A stretch of DNA of 64,000 nt from Herbiconiux gentiana (GTDB lineage: Bacteria; Actinomycetota; Actinomycetes; Actinomycetales; Microbacteriaceae). Shown here piece after piece: positions 7,346 to 15,901 of this stretch. The stretch's first letter is position 1, and every line of letters begins with the position of its first letter. The stretch lies in assembly GCF_024978135.1 (NCBI RefSeq), contig NZ_JANTEZ010000003.1, positions 310,001-374,000 on the forward strand. Direction: 5' to 3'. The notes beneath the pieces were generated by a model. It was given only the letters and a program-made list of their open reading frames with translations. It made no database searches and was not told the origin of the DNA. The position numbers and the translations under genes are program-made.

Positions 7346-8506
7346 TCACGCTCCCGCCGTCGTCTGGCCGGGATGCAGGACCACTTTGGTCCAGCCTTCG
7401 TCCCGGTCGTCGAAGTGTTCGTACGCATCCGGAGCCTCGTCGAGCGACAGCTCGTGGCTGACGATCCACGACGGGGTGGCCTTGCCCGCCACGATGAGGT
7501 CGCGGAGCGGACGGTTGTACTTCTTCACCGGGCACTGTCCGCTGCCGAGCTTCTGCCCGCGGAACCAGAACTCGCCGAAGTCGAACGCCACCTTGCCCTG
7601 CTTGGCGAGCTCGTCCGACGCACCCGGGTCCTGCGGCACGTAGACGCCCACCACGCCGATCTCGCCGGTGAACCGCACCGACTTCACCAGCCGGTTCAGC
7701 GTCAGGCTCGGATCCTCCTCGCCCGCGGGATCGTGCGCCTGGTAGCCGACGCACTCGCAGCCGTTGTCGGCGCCGAGACCCATGGTCATCTCGGTCACCG
7801 CCTCGACCGGGTCGACCGCCGAGTCGTCGATCGCGATGGCTCCGATCTCCTCGGCCAGCCGCAGCCGGTCGGGATGACGGTCGACCACCATGACCTTGCT
7901 CGCGCCCTTGATGATCGCCGAGTAGGCCGCCATGAGCCCGACGGGTCCGGCTCCATAGATCACCGTCTGGTCGCCGGGCTTCACGTGGGCGAGCTCGGTG
8001 GCGTGGTAGCCCGTCGGGAAGATGTCCGCGAGCATCACGTAGTCGTTCTGCTTCTCCTGCGCATCCTCACCGAGCCGCAGGCAGTTGAAGTCACCCCACG
8101 GCACCCGCAGGAACTCGGCCTGACCACCGGCCCAGGGGCCCATGTCGGCGAAGCCGTAGGCGGCCCCCGCCCACGCCGGGTTGGGCTGCGCGGTCAGACA
8201 GTAGTTGGTGAGGCCGCGCTCGCAGTTCTTGCAGTGACCGCAGGCGACGTTGAAGGGCAGCACGACGTAGTCGCCGACCTTCACCTTGTCGACGGCGTCG
8301 CCGACCTCGATCACCTCGCCCAGGTTCTCGTGCCCGAACCAGCGACCGGTCTCGAAGTCGGTCCTTCCCTCGTACATGTGCAGGTCGGACCCGCAGATGT
8401 TGGTTGTGGTGATGCGCACGAGCACGTCCGTGGGACGTTCGATGCGGGCATCCGGCACGTCGATGACCTCGACGGAACGCGGACCTTGATAGACGACTGC
8501 TTTCAT
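7346..8506 (-). CDS. zinc-dependent dehydrogenase, glutathione-independent formaldehyde dehydrogenase type
   Basis: A 386-residue medium-chain dehydrogenase. Catalytic zinc ligands appear as ICGSDLHMYEG (Cys ~38) and FGHENLGEV (His/Glu), and the structural zinc lobe as CGHCKNCERGLTNYC. The NAD-binding motif is GAGPVGLMAA (about residues 178-187). The long C-terminal half with FWFRGQKLGSGQCPVKKYN is typical of FdhA-like, glutathione-independent aldehyde/formaldehyde dehydrogenases. It oxidises an aldehyde or alcohol with NAD+ in the cytosol. It lies 16 bases downstream of a second zinc dehydrogenase and one base upstream of the DJ-1 gene, so all are co-transcribed. Confidence 0.88.
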   Translation of the reverse strand: MKAVVYQGPRSVEVIDVPDARIERPTDVLVRITTTNICGSDLHMYEGRTDFETGRWFGHENLGEVIEVGDAVDKVKVGDYVVLPFNVACGHCKNCERGLTNYCLTAQPNPAWAGAAYGFADMGPWAGGQAEFLRVPWGDFNCLRLGEDAQEKQNDYVMLADIFPTGYHATELAHVKPGDQTVIYGAGPVGLMAAYSAIIKGASKVMVVDRHPDRLRLAEEIGAIAIDDSAVDPVEAVTEMTMGLGADNGCECVGYQAHDPAGEEDPSLTLNRLVKSVRFTGEIGVVGVYVPQDPGASDELAKQGKVAFDFGEFWFRGQKLGSGQCPVKKYNRPLRDLIVAGKATPSWIVSHELSLDEAPDAYEHFDDRDEGWTKVVLHPGQTTAGA

Positions 8507-8522
8507 GATGCTGTCCTTTCTT

Positions 8523-9692
8523 CTACGGCTGGAAGACGGCGCGAACGCAGCCGTCGGTCTTCTCCTTGAACATCTCGTAGCCCTTCGGCCCCTCCTCGAG
8601 CGGCATGACGTGGGTGGCGAGGTGCTCGGTGACGAGCTCGTCGCGCGCCATCCGCTCCAGCAGCATCGGGATGTAGCGATGACCGTGCTGCTGCGCCGAC
8701 CGGAGCGTCAGCCCCTTGTTCATCAGCGGCCCGAGCGGGAACTTGTCGACGACGCCGCCGAACACCCCCAGCACGAAGACGTTGCCGCCCTTCCGCGCCG
8801 CGAAGATCGCCTCGCGCACGGCGGTCGGCCGGTCGGTCTGCAGCCGCAGCTGCTGCTTGAGCTGGTCGTAGGCGAAGTCGAGGTGGTCGCTGTGCGCCTC
8901 CATGCCGACGGCCTCGATGCAGACGTCGGGCCCGCGGCCTCCGGTGAGTTCGCGCAGTTCGGGGAGCACCTCGCTGGTCTCGTAGTTCATCGTCTCCGCG
9001 CCGATGACGCTCTCGACCTGCGCGAGCCGCTCCGGGAACCGGTCGATCACGATCACCCGCTCCGCCCCGAGAAGAATGGATGCGCGCGCCGCCATCTGGC
9101 CGACGCCACCCGCTCCCCAGACGGCCACCGTGTCCCCGGGCTTCACCCCGCCGAGGTCGGCGCCCATCCACCCGGTCGGTGCGGCATCCGAGGCGAACAG
9201 GGCCCGCTCGTCGCTCACGCCCTCGGGCACGGGGAACGCGCCTTGGTCGGCGTACGGCACGCGGATGTACTCGGCGTGACTCCCGGCCCACCCGCCGAGC
9301 GCGTGGGAGTATCCGTAGCATCCGCCCGGCGCCTGGCCCCAGAGGGCCTCGGGGATGCCCGCGTTCGGGTTGCCGTTGTCGCAGAGCGAGTAGAGCTCGT
9401 TCTTGCAGTACCAGCACTTGCCGCAGCTGATGAACGAGCACACCACGACGCGGTCGCCGACGCTGTGCTTCGCGACCGCCGAGCCGACTTCGACCACCTC
9501 GCCGATGAACTCGTGACCGAGCACATCACCGGCCCGCATGGTCGGCACGTAGCCGCCCAGCAGGTGCAGGTCGGACCCGCAGGAGGTGGAGAGGATGACG
9601 CGCACGATGACGTCCTGCGCGTTCAGGATCTCGGGATCGTCCACCCGTTCGACCTCGAGCTTGTTCACTCCGGTCCAGCACAGAGCCTTCAC
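8523..9692 (-). CDS. zinc-dependent alcohol dehydrogenase
   Basis: A 389-residue medium-chain zinc dehydrogenase, paralogous to its downstream neighbour. Catalytic site: STSCGSDLHLLGG and GHEFIGEVVEVG. Structural zinc cysteines: SCGKCWYCKNELYSLC. Cofactor motif: WGAGGVGQMAARAS. A conserved insertion with tyrosine/glycine-rich text (GGCYGYSHALGGWAGSHAEY) is usual for the family close to threonine/formaldehyde dehydrogenases. The start is GTG 9692, whose GTGA overlaps the stop of the upstream anchored protein, indicating translational coupling. The substrate is unknown; with the formaldehyde-type enzyme and DJ-1 it probably forms an aldehyde/alcohol stress module. Confidence 0.85.
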   Translation of the reverse strand: MKALCWTGVNKLEVERVDDPEILNAQDVIVRVILSTSCGSDLHLLGGYVPTMRAGDVLGHEFIGEVVEVGSAVAKHSVGDRVVVCSFISCGKCWYCKNELYSLCDNGNPNAGIPEALWGQAPGGCYGYSHALGGWAGSHAEYIRVPYADQGAFPVPEGVSDERALFASDAAPTGWMGADLGGVKPGDTVAVWGAGGVGQMAARASILLGAERVIVIDRFPERLAQVESVIGAETMNYETSEVLPELRELTGGRGPDVCIEAVGMEAHSDHLDFAYDQLKQQLRLQTDRPTAVREAIFAARKGGNVFVLGVFGGVVDKFPLGPLMNKGLTLRSAQQHGHRYIPMLLERMARDELVTEHLATHVMPLEEGPKGYEMFKEKTDGCVRAVFQP

Positions 9693-10153
9693 AGCACACC
9701 CTCGCCCTTCGCATCGTCTTCCGCCTTGTCGACGGCGGCTCCGAGCAGCGTCGTCGGTCGCTCGCCGTGCGGCCTCGGAACGGCCCGGAGCACCTCACCC
9801 GTCTCGAACAGCTGCTTCGCATCCCGCAACGCGGTTCGCAGGGCCTGGTCGGGCTCGTCCTCCCCGAACGACGTCGTGTCGGCGTCGTCCTTGACCCGCG
9901 CATGCACCTCGAAGCCCTTGTCGCCCGGCGCCGGCTGGAGCCGGATCTCGAGCGTCCCGGCGATACGCTGCAGCGGCTCGGGGTAGCCGCCCCGCTCGAA
10001 CTCCGCCGACTCCCCCAGCACCGTGACGGCCTTCCAACCGTCGGGATGCCGACCGTCGCCGTCGGACTCGGACTTCTTCTTCACGAGCGCCCTCGCCACG
10101 ACGCCGGCCGCGATCCCGGCCGCGCCTACGGCGACCGCTGTCTTCACACCCAT
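9689..10153 (-). CDS. membrane-anchored protein of unknown function
   Basis: A 154-residue protein with an N-terminal hydrophobic anchor (TAVAVGAAGIAAGVVARALV, residues 5-24) followed at once by KKK, so the rest should lie in the cytosol. The soluble part (about 30-130) contains GWKAVTVLGESAEFERGGYP and FEVHARVKDDADTTSFGEDE, resembling polyketide cyclase/SRPBCC-type regions found beside zinc dehydrogenases in other actinobacteria; this match is tentative. It is the first gene of the dehydrogenase operon. A 220-base gap upstream (10154-10373) separates it from the divergent permease gene and should hold both promoters; no clear operator is seen. Confidence 0.7.
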   Translation of the reverse strand: MGVKTAVAVGAAGIAAGVVARALVKKKSESDGDGRHPDGWKAVTVLGESAEFERGGYPEPLQRIAGTLEIRLQPAPGDKGFEVHARVKDDADTTSFGEDEPDQALRTALRDAKQLFETGEVLRAVPRPHGERPTTLLGAAVDKAEDDAKGEGVL

Positions 10154-10373
10154 CTCTCCTCCTTGGGATTGGAGGGCGGGACTCTCGCGAGCGGCACCCT
10201 CGATCGATGGGCACGACGCTAGGCTCGCCGCAATGCCGCGCCGTGAGGCTTCCCAAAGCTGGTGCGCAGAGAGACAATGGGCAAGCGTGGCCCCCGAACG
10301 GGGTACGTCTCGGAGATGAGCGTTTCAGGCGAACTTCAGCACGCTCACAGCGAACCGGGAATAGCTTCCGAGC

Positions 10374-11600
10374 ATGATCTCATTCCGATCGCGCCGCGCC
10401 ACCCCCGCCCCCGGCGCCGCAACAGCCCCCGTCGCCCCGACCGTGCAGCGCGCATCCGCTGTTCACGACCCGATAGCGCCCGGCCTCAAGGTGGGTGCCG
10501 GGTTCGCCTGGCGGCTGCTCGTGATCGGGGCGGCCATCGCGGTGGTGCTGTTCCTCGTGGCGCGGCTGTCGGAGATCGTCATCCCGTTCTTGATCGGCAT
10601 CATCCTGTCGGCGCTGCTGGTGCCGCTGTCGGCGTTCCTGCAGCGGCACCGGTGGCCGAAGTGGGTCGCGATCATCACCGCGTGGGTGGTCGTGTTCGCC
10701 GTCATCGCGGGGCTCGCGCTGATCGTGACCGAGCAGATCCGCACGCAGCTGCCCGCGCTGAAGACGCAGACCGGGCAGGCCGTGCAGTCGGCCCAGTCGC
10801 TGCTCGCGACGCAGCCGTTCGGCCTCACGGCGGATGCGGTGAGCGGCTACGTGAACGACGCCGTCACCTGGCTGCAGCAGCACGCCTCCGACCTCGGGGC
10901 GGGTGCGCTCGCGGTGGGCAGCGGGGCGATCCACGTGCTCGAGGGGCTGTTCATCGTCATCTTCGTGACGCTGTTCTCGCTGATCGACGGGCCGCGCATC
11001 TGGCAGTGGGTGACACGCATCTTCCCGCGGGCCGCGCAGCCGCGCATCGCGGTGGCCGGCGCCGCAGGGTGGCGCACGCTCACGTCGTTCGTGCGGGTGC
11101 AGCTGGTGGTGGCGGTGACGGATGCGATCGGCATCGGTGTCGGCGCCGCCATCCTCGGTGTGCCGCTGGCGTTGCCGATCGCGGTGGTGGTGTTCTTCGG
11201 GGCCTTCGTTCCCGTGGTGGGCGCGATCGTCGGAGGCGTGATCGCCGTCGTCATCGCGCTGGTGTTCAACGGGTGGGTGCACGCGCTGATCATGCTGGGG
11301 ATCGTGATCCTGGTGCAGCAGCTCGAGAGCCACGTGCTGCACCCGCTGCTGACGGGGTCGGCGGTGAAGGTGCATCCGCTGGGGATCGTGCTCGGGGTGA
11401 CCGCCGGGACCGCGATCGCGGGGGTGGCGGGGGCGTTCTTCGCGGTGCCGCTGATCGCGACGGCGAACGCGATGATCACGGCGGCGCACCGCGGGACGGC
11501 GGACGTGCCGGAGGCCGGGGTGGAGCCGTCGGGGCGCGGGGCGCGCAAGGCCCTCAAGGCTCGGACGCCGAGTGCCGGCGACCCGGCGACGGCTCAGTGA
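10374..11600 (+). CDS. AI-2E family transporter (UPF0118/YhhT-YdiK type permease)
   Basis: A 408-residue integral membrane protein. After a Pro/Ala-rich N-terminal tail come helix pairs (WRLLVIGAAIAVVLFLVARL, EIVIPFLIGIILSALLVPLS), a cytosolic/periplasmic middle region with repeated TQ-rich helices, and the family's hallmark C-terminal segment FFGAFVPVVGAIVGGVIAV followed by QQLESHVLHPLLTGSAVKVHP. Eight helices fit the AI-2E_transport family, whose members export or exchange small molecules and, in some bacteria, Na+/H+. The substrate here is unknown. It is a stand-alone gene, divergent from the dehydrogenase operon. Confidence 0.88.
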   Translation: MISFRSRRATPAPGAATAPVAPTVQRASAVHDPIAPGLKVGAGFAWRLLVIGAAIAVVLFLVARLSEIVIPFLIGIILSALLVPLSAFLQRHRWPKWVAIITAWVVVFAVIAGLALIVTEQIRTQLPALKTQTGQAVQSAQSLLATQPFGLTADAVSGYVNDAVTWLQQHASDLGAGALAVGSGAIHVLEGLFIVIFVTLFSLIDGPRIWQWVTRIFPRAAQPRIAVAGAAGWRTLTSFVRVQLVVAVTDAIGIGVGAAILGVPLALPIAVVVFFGAFVPVVGAIVGGVIAVVIALVFNGWVHALIMLGIVILVQQLESHVLHPLLTGSAVKVHPLGIVLGVTAGTAIAGVAGAFFAVPLIATANAMITAAHRGTADVPEAGVEPSGRGARKALKARTPSAGDPATAQ

Positions 11601-11664
11601 AGGGATGGCGAGCAGCGCCCGGTCAGCCGAGCGGCGGCGGTGCGGGCACGAGGAGAGCTTTTCG

Positions 11665-12762
11665 TCATTTGTCGTCCACGATCGACATGAAGCCGGCGAA
11701 GGCGAAGAGCCCGGGCACCACATAGAGGAAGAACAGCGCGAGCATCCACCCCACCAGCCGCAGCATCGGCCACGGCCCCCGGCTGCGGTAGCCGTTGGCG
11801 AGGCGGCGGCCGCCGGGCCCGATCACCCGCGCCGGGCGGAGGTGCTGGCCCGACACCCGGTCGTCGCGGTAGGCGGCGGCGCGCTTCACGAGGCGCAGCG
11901 CGACGCCGCTCAGCACGGTCTCGATGCGGGACCAGGTGGCGGCATCCGAGTAGTCGGCGGCGGTGGGGGTCGAGAACACGACCCGGTCGTCGATGATCTC
12001 GACGTCGAAGCCCGCCGCGTCGTCGATCAGCGCCGCCATCACGTCGGGCGCCAGCGCGTAGAGCGCGTCGGTGCCGTAGCCCGAGGGGGCGTAGGCGGCG
12101 AAATGGCGGTCGAAGTCGCCCTCCAGCTTCAGTCGCTGGCTGCGGTCGACGCTCGTGGGCAGGTCGCCGGGGGTTCGTCCATTGGCGAGCGAGTCGAGAT
12201 AGAGGTGCGGCAGCGGCGACGGCAGGGTGACCGCGAGGTAGCCGCGCGTGACGGGTCTGCCGTGCATCCCGGTGCGCCACACCAGGTTGCCGAACTCGAC
12301 CCGCTGGTCACCCGCGGCCGTGAAGCGCGGGTAGACGGATGCTCTCCCCGCCGGCTGCCCGATCAGCACCGGCAGCGGCGATGCGATCCGCAGCTGCGGC
12401 TCGAACCCGTTCGCGAGCGCAGTGAGGGTCTGGCGCCACTCCGCCAACCGGGCCCTCGGCGCGGGTGGCCGCTTGGCCCAGCGCTGCAGCAGGAGGGCGA
12501 CGAGCACCCACACCATCAGCACCACCAGCGCGATCGCGAGGTCGCGCCAGTCGTCGGGCCCGGTGTCGTTGTCGCCGTAGCCGTCGACCCGCACCCCGAT
12601 CGTCATGAACACGATGAAGCAGTACCAGAGCAGCAGGCTCCAGGTGAGGTGCACGAGCATCTGGCGCTTGGTGGGCACCCAGGCGGGGCGGGCCGAGCGG
12701 CGCTGCGTCGCCATCGCGGCGGCCACCTCGGCGGGTGGGGCGGTCAGCCATCGTGCATCCAC
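11665..12762 (-). CDS. conserved membrane protein, unknown function
   Basis: A 365-residue protein with a pair of membrane helices near the N-terminus (HLTWSLLLWYCFIVFMTIGV and LAIALVVLMVWVLVALLLQ) and one or two more at the C-terminus (MLRLVGWMLALFFLYVVPGL). Between them lies a soluble ~200-residue domain rich in surface-like strands (FGNLVWRTGMHGRPVTRGYL). This layout recalls actinobacterial DUF3137-like membrane proteins, but I cannot name the family. The chosen start is GTG 12762; alternative starts follow within 20 codons. It stands alone between two hairpin-rich intergenic spaces. Confidence 0.75.
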   Translation of the reverse strand: MDARWLTAPPAEVAAAMATQRRSARPAWVPTKRQMLVHLTWSLLLWYCFIVFMTIGVRVDGYGDNDTGPDDWRDLAIALVVLMVWVLVALLLQRWAKRPPAPRARLAEWRQTLTALANGFEPQLRIASPLPVLIGQPAGRASVYPRFTAAGDQRVEFGNLVWRTGMHGRPVTRGYLAVTLPSPLPHLYLDSLANGRTPGDLPTSVDRSQRLKLEGDFDRHFAAYAPSGYGTDALYALAPDVMAALIDDAAGFDVEIIDDRVVFSTPTAADYSDAATWSRIETVLSGVALRLVKRAAAYRDDRVSGQHLRPARVIGPGGRRLANGYRSRGPWPMLRLVGWMLALFFLYVVPGLFAFAGFMSIVDDK

Positions 12763-12816
12763 GTGTCCACCGTAGTGAGGCCGGGGCGGGGCCGCCCGCG
12801 CCGGCCGGACGCACGA

Positions 12817-12857
12817 CCGCCCCGCCCGACCGTCCGGGTGGACGGTGGGCGGGGCGG
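12817..12857 (-). terminator. long GC hairpin ending the dehydrogenase/amidohydrolase operon
   Basis: An 11-base arm CCGCCCCGCCC (12817-12827), one unpaired G, then ACCGTCC, a GGGT loop (12836-12839), GGACGGT and GGGCGGGGCGG (to 12857) form an 18-base-pair stem. It lies just after the stop of the glycerol dehydrogenase gene on the minus strand. There is no U-run, but the stem is strong enough for a terminator. Confidence 0.75.
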
Positions 12858-12883
12858 CGGCCTGGGTGAAGCCCGATGGCCCT

Positions 12884-14032
12884 TTAGTGGTGGGCCTTGT
12901 ACGGCGTCGGCTCCGGCAGCTTCGCGTCGGCGCGCACGCCGCGGGCGAATCGCTCGATCGACTTCATCGCGGCCACGACCTCGACCGGGCGCACCTCGAA
13001 GGGCATCGCGTGGATGGTCTCCCCCGGGACGGTCGCGAGCTCCGCCACCTGCTCCAGCTCGGGCGAGTCGGCCGAGAGACCGATCTCGGTGAGCGTCGTC
13101 GGCAGCCCGACGCGCGTCGTGAACTCGATGAAGTCCCGGAGGTCGGCGGTAGGCGCCCCCTCCAGCACGAGCTGCGTGATCGATCCGATGTTGACCTTCT
13201 GCCCGTGCGCCAGACCGTGGGTCTGCGGCGCCGCGGTCAGGCCGTTGTGGATCGCGTGCGCCGCCGCCAGACCGCCCGACTCGAAGCCGAGACCCGACAG
13301 CAGCGTGTTCGCCTCGATCACGCGCTCGACCGCCGGGGTCACGACGTGGTCGCGCACGGCGTCGAGGGCCGGCAGGGCGTTCTCCCACAGCACCTCCCAG
13401 CTCAGCCGCGCCAGCGCGGTGCCGGTCTCGGTCGGCAGGCCGCCGGCCATGGTGTTCGAGTTGGAGCGCGAGGTGGCCCGGGCTTCGAGCCAGGTGGCCA
13501 GCGCGTCGCCGACCCCCGCCGCGAGGAAGGCCGCCGGAGCGTTCGCGACGAGCTGCGAGTCGACGAGCACCAGGTCGGGGTTGCGGGGGAAGAAGCGGTA
13601 TTCCTCGAACGCTCCGTCCTCGGTGTAGATGACGGCCAGGGCGGAGGTCGGAGCATCCGTCGACGCCACCGACGGCACGGTGACCCAGCGGATGCCCGCG
13701 AGGAACCCCGCCGACTTCACCGCGTCGATCGTGCTGCCGCCGCCGATCGCGACGACCACGTCGGCACCCGCCTCGGCGATCACCCCGACGAGCCGGTCGA
13801 TCTCGCCCAAGCTCGGGATGCCGTTGAACTTCTCGCGGGTGACCGGCAGGCCGGCTGCGGCGAGCGAGGCCTCGACGTCATGACCGACGAAACCCCAGAC
13901 CACATCGTCGGCGACGAGGAGGGGCTTCGAGCCGATCGGGGCGAGGTACTCGCCGAGGCGGGAGATGGCGCCGGGGCCCTGGACGTAGCGTCCGGGGCTG
14001 ATGACGGTGCGGATGGGTCGGGCGGTGGGCAT
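12884..14032 (-). CDS. gldA: glycerol dehydrogenase, iron-containing ADH family
   Basis: A 382-residue protein aligned by eye with GldA over its whole length. It has the NAD-binding IGGGSTIDAVKS, the substrate loop VPSVASTDAPTSALAVIY, AAGVGDALATWLEARA (metal Asp) and FESGGLAAAHAIHNGL...HGLAHGQKV (two metal histidines). Such enzymes oxidise glycerol or other vicinal diols, and reduce hydroxyketones, with NAD+ and a divalent metal in the cytosol. AGGAG lies 6 bases before ATG 14032. It is the last gene of the operon, 49 bases after the zinc alcohol dehydrogenase. In this setting it may act on acetol/propanediol-type compounds rather than glycerol (inference). Confidence 0.85.
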   Translation of the reverse strand: MPTARPIRTVISPGRYVQGPGAISRLGEYLAPIGSKPLLVADDVVWGFVGHDVEASLAAAGLPVTREKFNGIPSLGEIDRLVGVIAEAGADVVVAIGGGSTIDAVKSAGFLAGIRWVTVPSVASTDAPTSALAVIYTEDGAFEEYRFFPRNPDLVLVDSQLVANAPAAFLAAGVGDALATWLEARATSRSNSNTMAGGLPTETGTALARLSWEVLWENALPALDAVRDHVVTPAVERVIEANTLLSGLGFESGGLAAAHAIHNGLTAAPQTHGLAHGQKVNIGSITQLVLEGAPTADLRDFIEFTTRVGLPTTLTEIGLSADSPELEQVAELATVPGETIHAMPFEVRPVEVVAAMKSIERFARGVRADAKLPEPTPYKAHH

Positions 14033-14081
14033 GGGGGCTCCTAGGGTCGGGATGGATGAAGAAGAGGGAGGGCGCGGCGCG

Positions 14082-15122
14082 CTACGGGACGAGAATCGCC
14101 CGCCCGCGCACACGCCCGGCGTCGAGGTCGTCGATCGCCTTCTGGAAGTCGTCGAGCGCGTACGTCGCGGTGTGCAGCGTGACGAGCCCGCGGGCGGCGA
14201 GCACCATCAGCTCGGTGAGGTCGTTGTAGCTGCCCACCAGGTTGCCGATGAAGTTGATCTCGCTCGAGATGATGTCGATGGTCGGGATGTCGATGTTCTC
14301 GCCGTAGCCGACGACGTAGAAGTCGCCCGCCTGGCGCAGCATCTGCACGCCCTCCGAGGTCGAACCGCCCTCGCCGACGAAGTCGACGACCACCTCGGCG
14401 CCGTTGCCCTCGGTGAGTTCGAGCACCCGCGTCACGTGCGAGCCGTCGGGCGACGCCACCACGGTGTGATCGGCGCCGAGTGACGTGGCCAGCTCGAGAG
14501 CCGCCGGGTTGCGGTCGACGACGATGAGCTCGGACGCCGTCAGCGCCTTCAATACCTGGATGCCGATGTGCCCGAGACCGCCCGCTCCGATGATCACGCA
14601 CCGGTCGGCTGGCCGCAGCCTGCGCGCCGCCTTGGCCGCCGCGTGATAGGCGGTGAGCCCGGCGTCCGCGAGCGCGGCCACGTCGGCCGGTTCGAGCGAG
14701 TCGGCGATGCGCACGACGCTGCGGGCGCTCGTTCTGAGGTACTCGGCGTAGCCGCCGTGGGTGTCGATGCCCGGGAACTCCTTCTGCGTGCAGTGCACGT
14801 CGTCGCCGAGCCGGCAGGCGCGGCAGAGCCCGCAGGTGATGATCGGATGCACGATCACCTTGTCGCCCACCGCCACGTTCGTGACGGCGGAGCCGATGGC
14901 ATCCACCCACCCGGCGTTCTCGTGCCCGATCGTGTAGGGCAGGGCCACTCCCGACTTCTGCTCCCACTGCCCCTCGAGGATGTGCAGGTCGGTTCGGCAC
15001 ACGCCGGCACCGCCGATCCGCACGATCACGTCGAAGGGGCCCGAGACCTCGGGCTTCGGGATCTCGGTCATCTCGAGGTCTCGGTGGTACCCGACCACCT
15101 GGACGGCTCGCATCGTGCTCAT
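14082..15122 (-). CDS. NAD(P)-dependent zinc alcohol dehydrogenase
   Basis: A 346-residue medium-chain dehydrogenase. It shows the catalytic zinc site GAGVCRTDLHILEG and GHENAGWV, structural cysteines CGLCRACRLGDDVHC, and cofactor motif GAGGLGHIGIQVLKAL with Asp at the end of the next strand (VVDRNP), which favours NAD+. The start ATG 15122 overlaps the stop of the MIP18-like gene (ATGA). Close relatives sit in propane/acetone-type monooxygenase clusters of actinobacteria, where they oxidise the alcohol product; here no monooxygenase is adjacent. AdhA-type secondary or primary alcohol activity is likely, substrate unproven. Confidence 0.87.
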   Translation of the reverse strand: MSTMRAVQVVGYHRDLEMTEIPKPEVSGPFDVIVRIGGAGVCRTDLHILEGQWEQKSGVALPYTIGHENAGWVDAIGSAVTNVAVGDKVIVHPIITCGLCRACRLGDDVHCTQKEFPGIDTHGGYAEYLRTSARSVVRIADSLEPADVAALADAGLTAYHAAAKAARRLRPADRCVIIGAGGLGHIGIQVLKALTASELIVVDRNPAALELATSLGADHTVVASPDGSHVTRVLELTEGNGAEVVVDFVGEGGSTSEGVQMLRQAGDFYVVGYGENIDIPTIDIISSEINFIGNLVGSYNDLTELMVLAARGLVTLHTATYALDDFQKAIDDLDAGRVRGRAILVP

Positions 15123-15901
15123 GCCACGCTCCTTCGCGTCGTGCGGATCAGGTCGGTCAGGGGGAAGAAGGTCTCCTCGGCGCGCGGCGCCTGGTCGTCC
15201 TCCGACCCGGGATAGCGGGTGGCGAGCAGGCCGCGGCAGAAGTGGGCGTTGCCGTCGATCGAGATGCGGGTCGACCGGGCCCGCCGAAGCGCCAACGCCG
15301 CGGACGCCGCCGGGTACGGCACGCCGAGGTCGTCGACCAGCACCAGAGAGTCGGCGCGGATGTCGAGCCCGAGCGTCTCGCGGCGCCTCAGCAGCGCCTC
15401 CTTCGCTCCGTCGTCGGGAAGATCGCCGAGGGTCACCCCGGCCACGTCGGCCTCCAGCAGATCGGAGCGCGACCGCAGCAGCGCGGTCAGCGCCCGCTCC
15501 ATCGCGGCCGTGTGCGCCTTCCGCTGGAAGACGGCGCGCAGCTCCTCGAGGTCGCTCTCGGCCTCGTGCCGGAACGTGCCGCGGTAGCCGGCGTCGGAGG
15601 CGAGCCCGGCGTTGATGATCCCGGAGTCGTGGTGGTCGTCGAGCTCCACGATGACCGTGCCGATCTCGGGCAGCGCCGTGAGTGCGTCCTTCGCGTCGGA
15701 CGCCATCAGGTAGGCGAAGTTCGGCGCGCAGAACGAGGTGGGCAGGCGTAGGTGCACCTCGACGCCGACGTCGGTGAAGCGCACCGAGCGCACGAAGCCC
15801 AGGTCGGTGATCGGCTCGTCGAGCTCGGGGTCGATCACCGCGTCGAGGGCCCGCATCACGTCGTGCTCGGTGAGCGCGAGCAGAGCGATCGCGGTGCTCA
15901 T
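15119..15901 (-). CDS. MIP18/DUF59 family protein with extended C-terminal domain
   Basis: A 260-residue protein. The N-terminal ~100 residues match the MIP18 (iron-sulfur assembly) fold: VMRALDAVIDPELDEPITDLG, later LRLPTSFCAPNFAYLMASDA with the conserved Cys. The C-terminal ~150 residues are an extension seen in the version of this protein encoded next to diiron monooxygenases and amidohydrolases. MIP18 proteins help mature metal centres, so it may assist cofactor loading of a partner enzyme. The start overlaps the amidohydrolase stop (TGATG), and the stop overlaps the next start (ATGA), giving tight co-translation. The extension's role is unknown. Confidence 0.8.
   Translation of the reverse strand: MSTAIALLALTEHDVMRALDAVIDPELDEPITDLGFVRSVRFTDVGVEVHLRLPTSFCAPNFAYLMASDAKDALTALPEIGTVIVELDDHHDSGIINAGLASDAGYRGTFRHEAESDLEELRAVFQRKAHTAAMERALTALLRSRSDLLEADVAGVTLGDLPDDGAKEALLRRRETLGLDIRADSLVLVDDLGVPYPAASAALALRRARSTRISIDGNAHFCRGLLATRYPGSEDDQAPRAEETFFPLTDLIRTTRRSVA

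Noticed and set aside
6866-9986. Long plus-strand frames opposite the dehydrogenases
   Set aside because: No domains, biased composition; they mirror the zinc dehydrogenase and DJ-1 genes.
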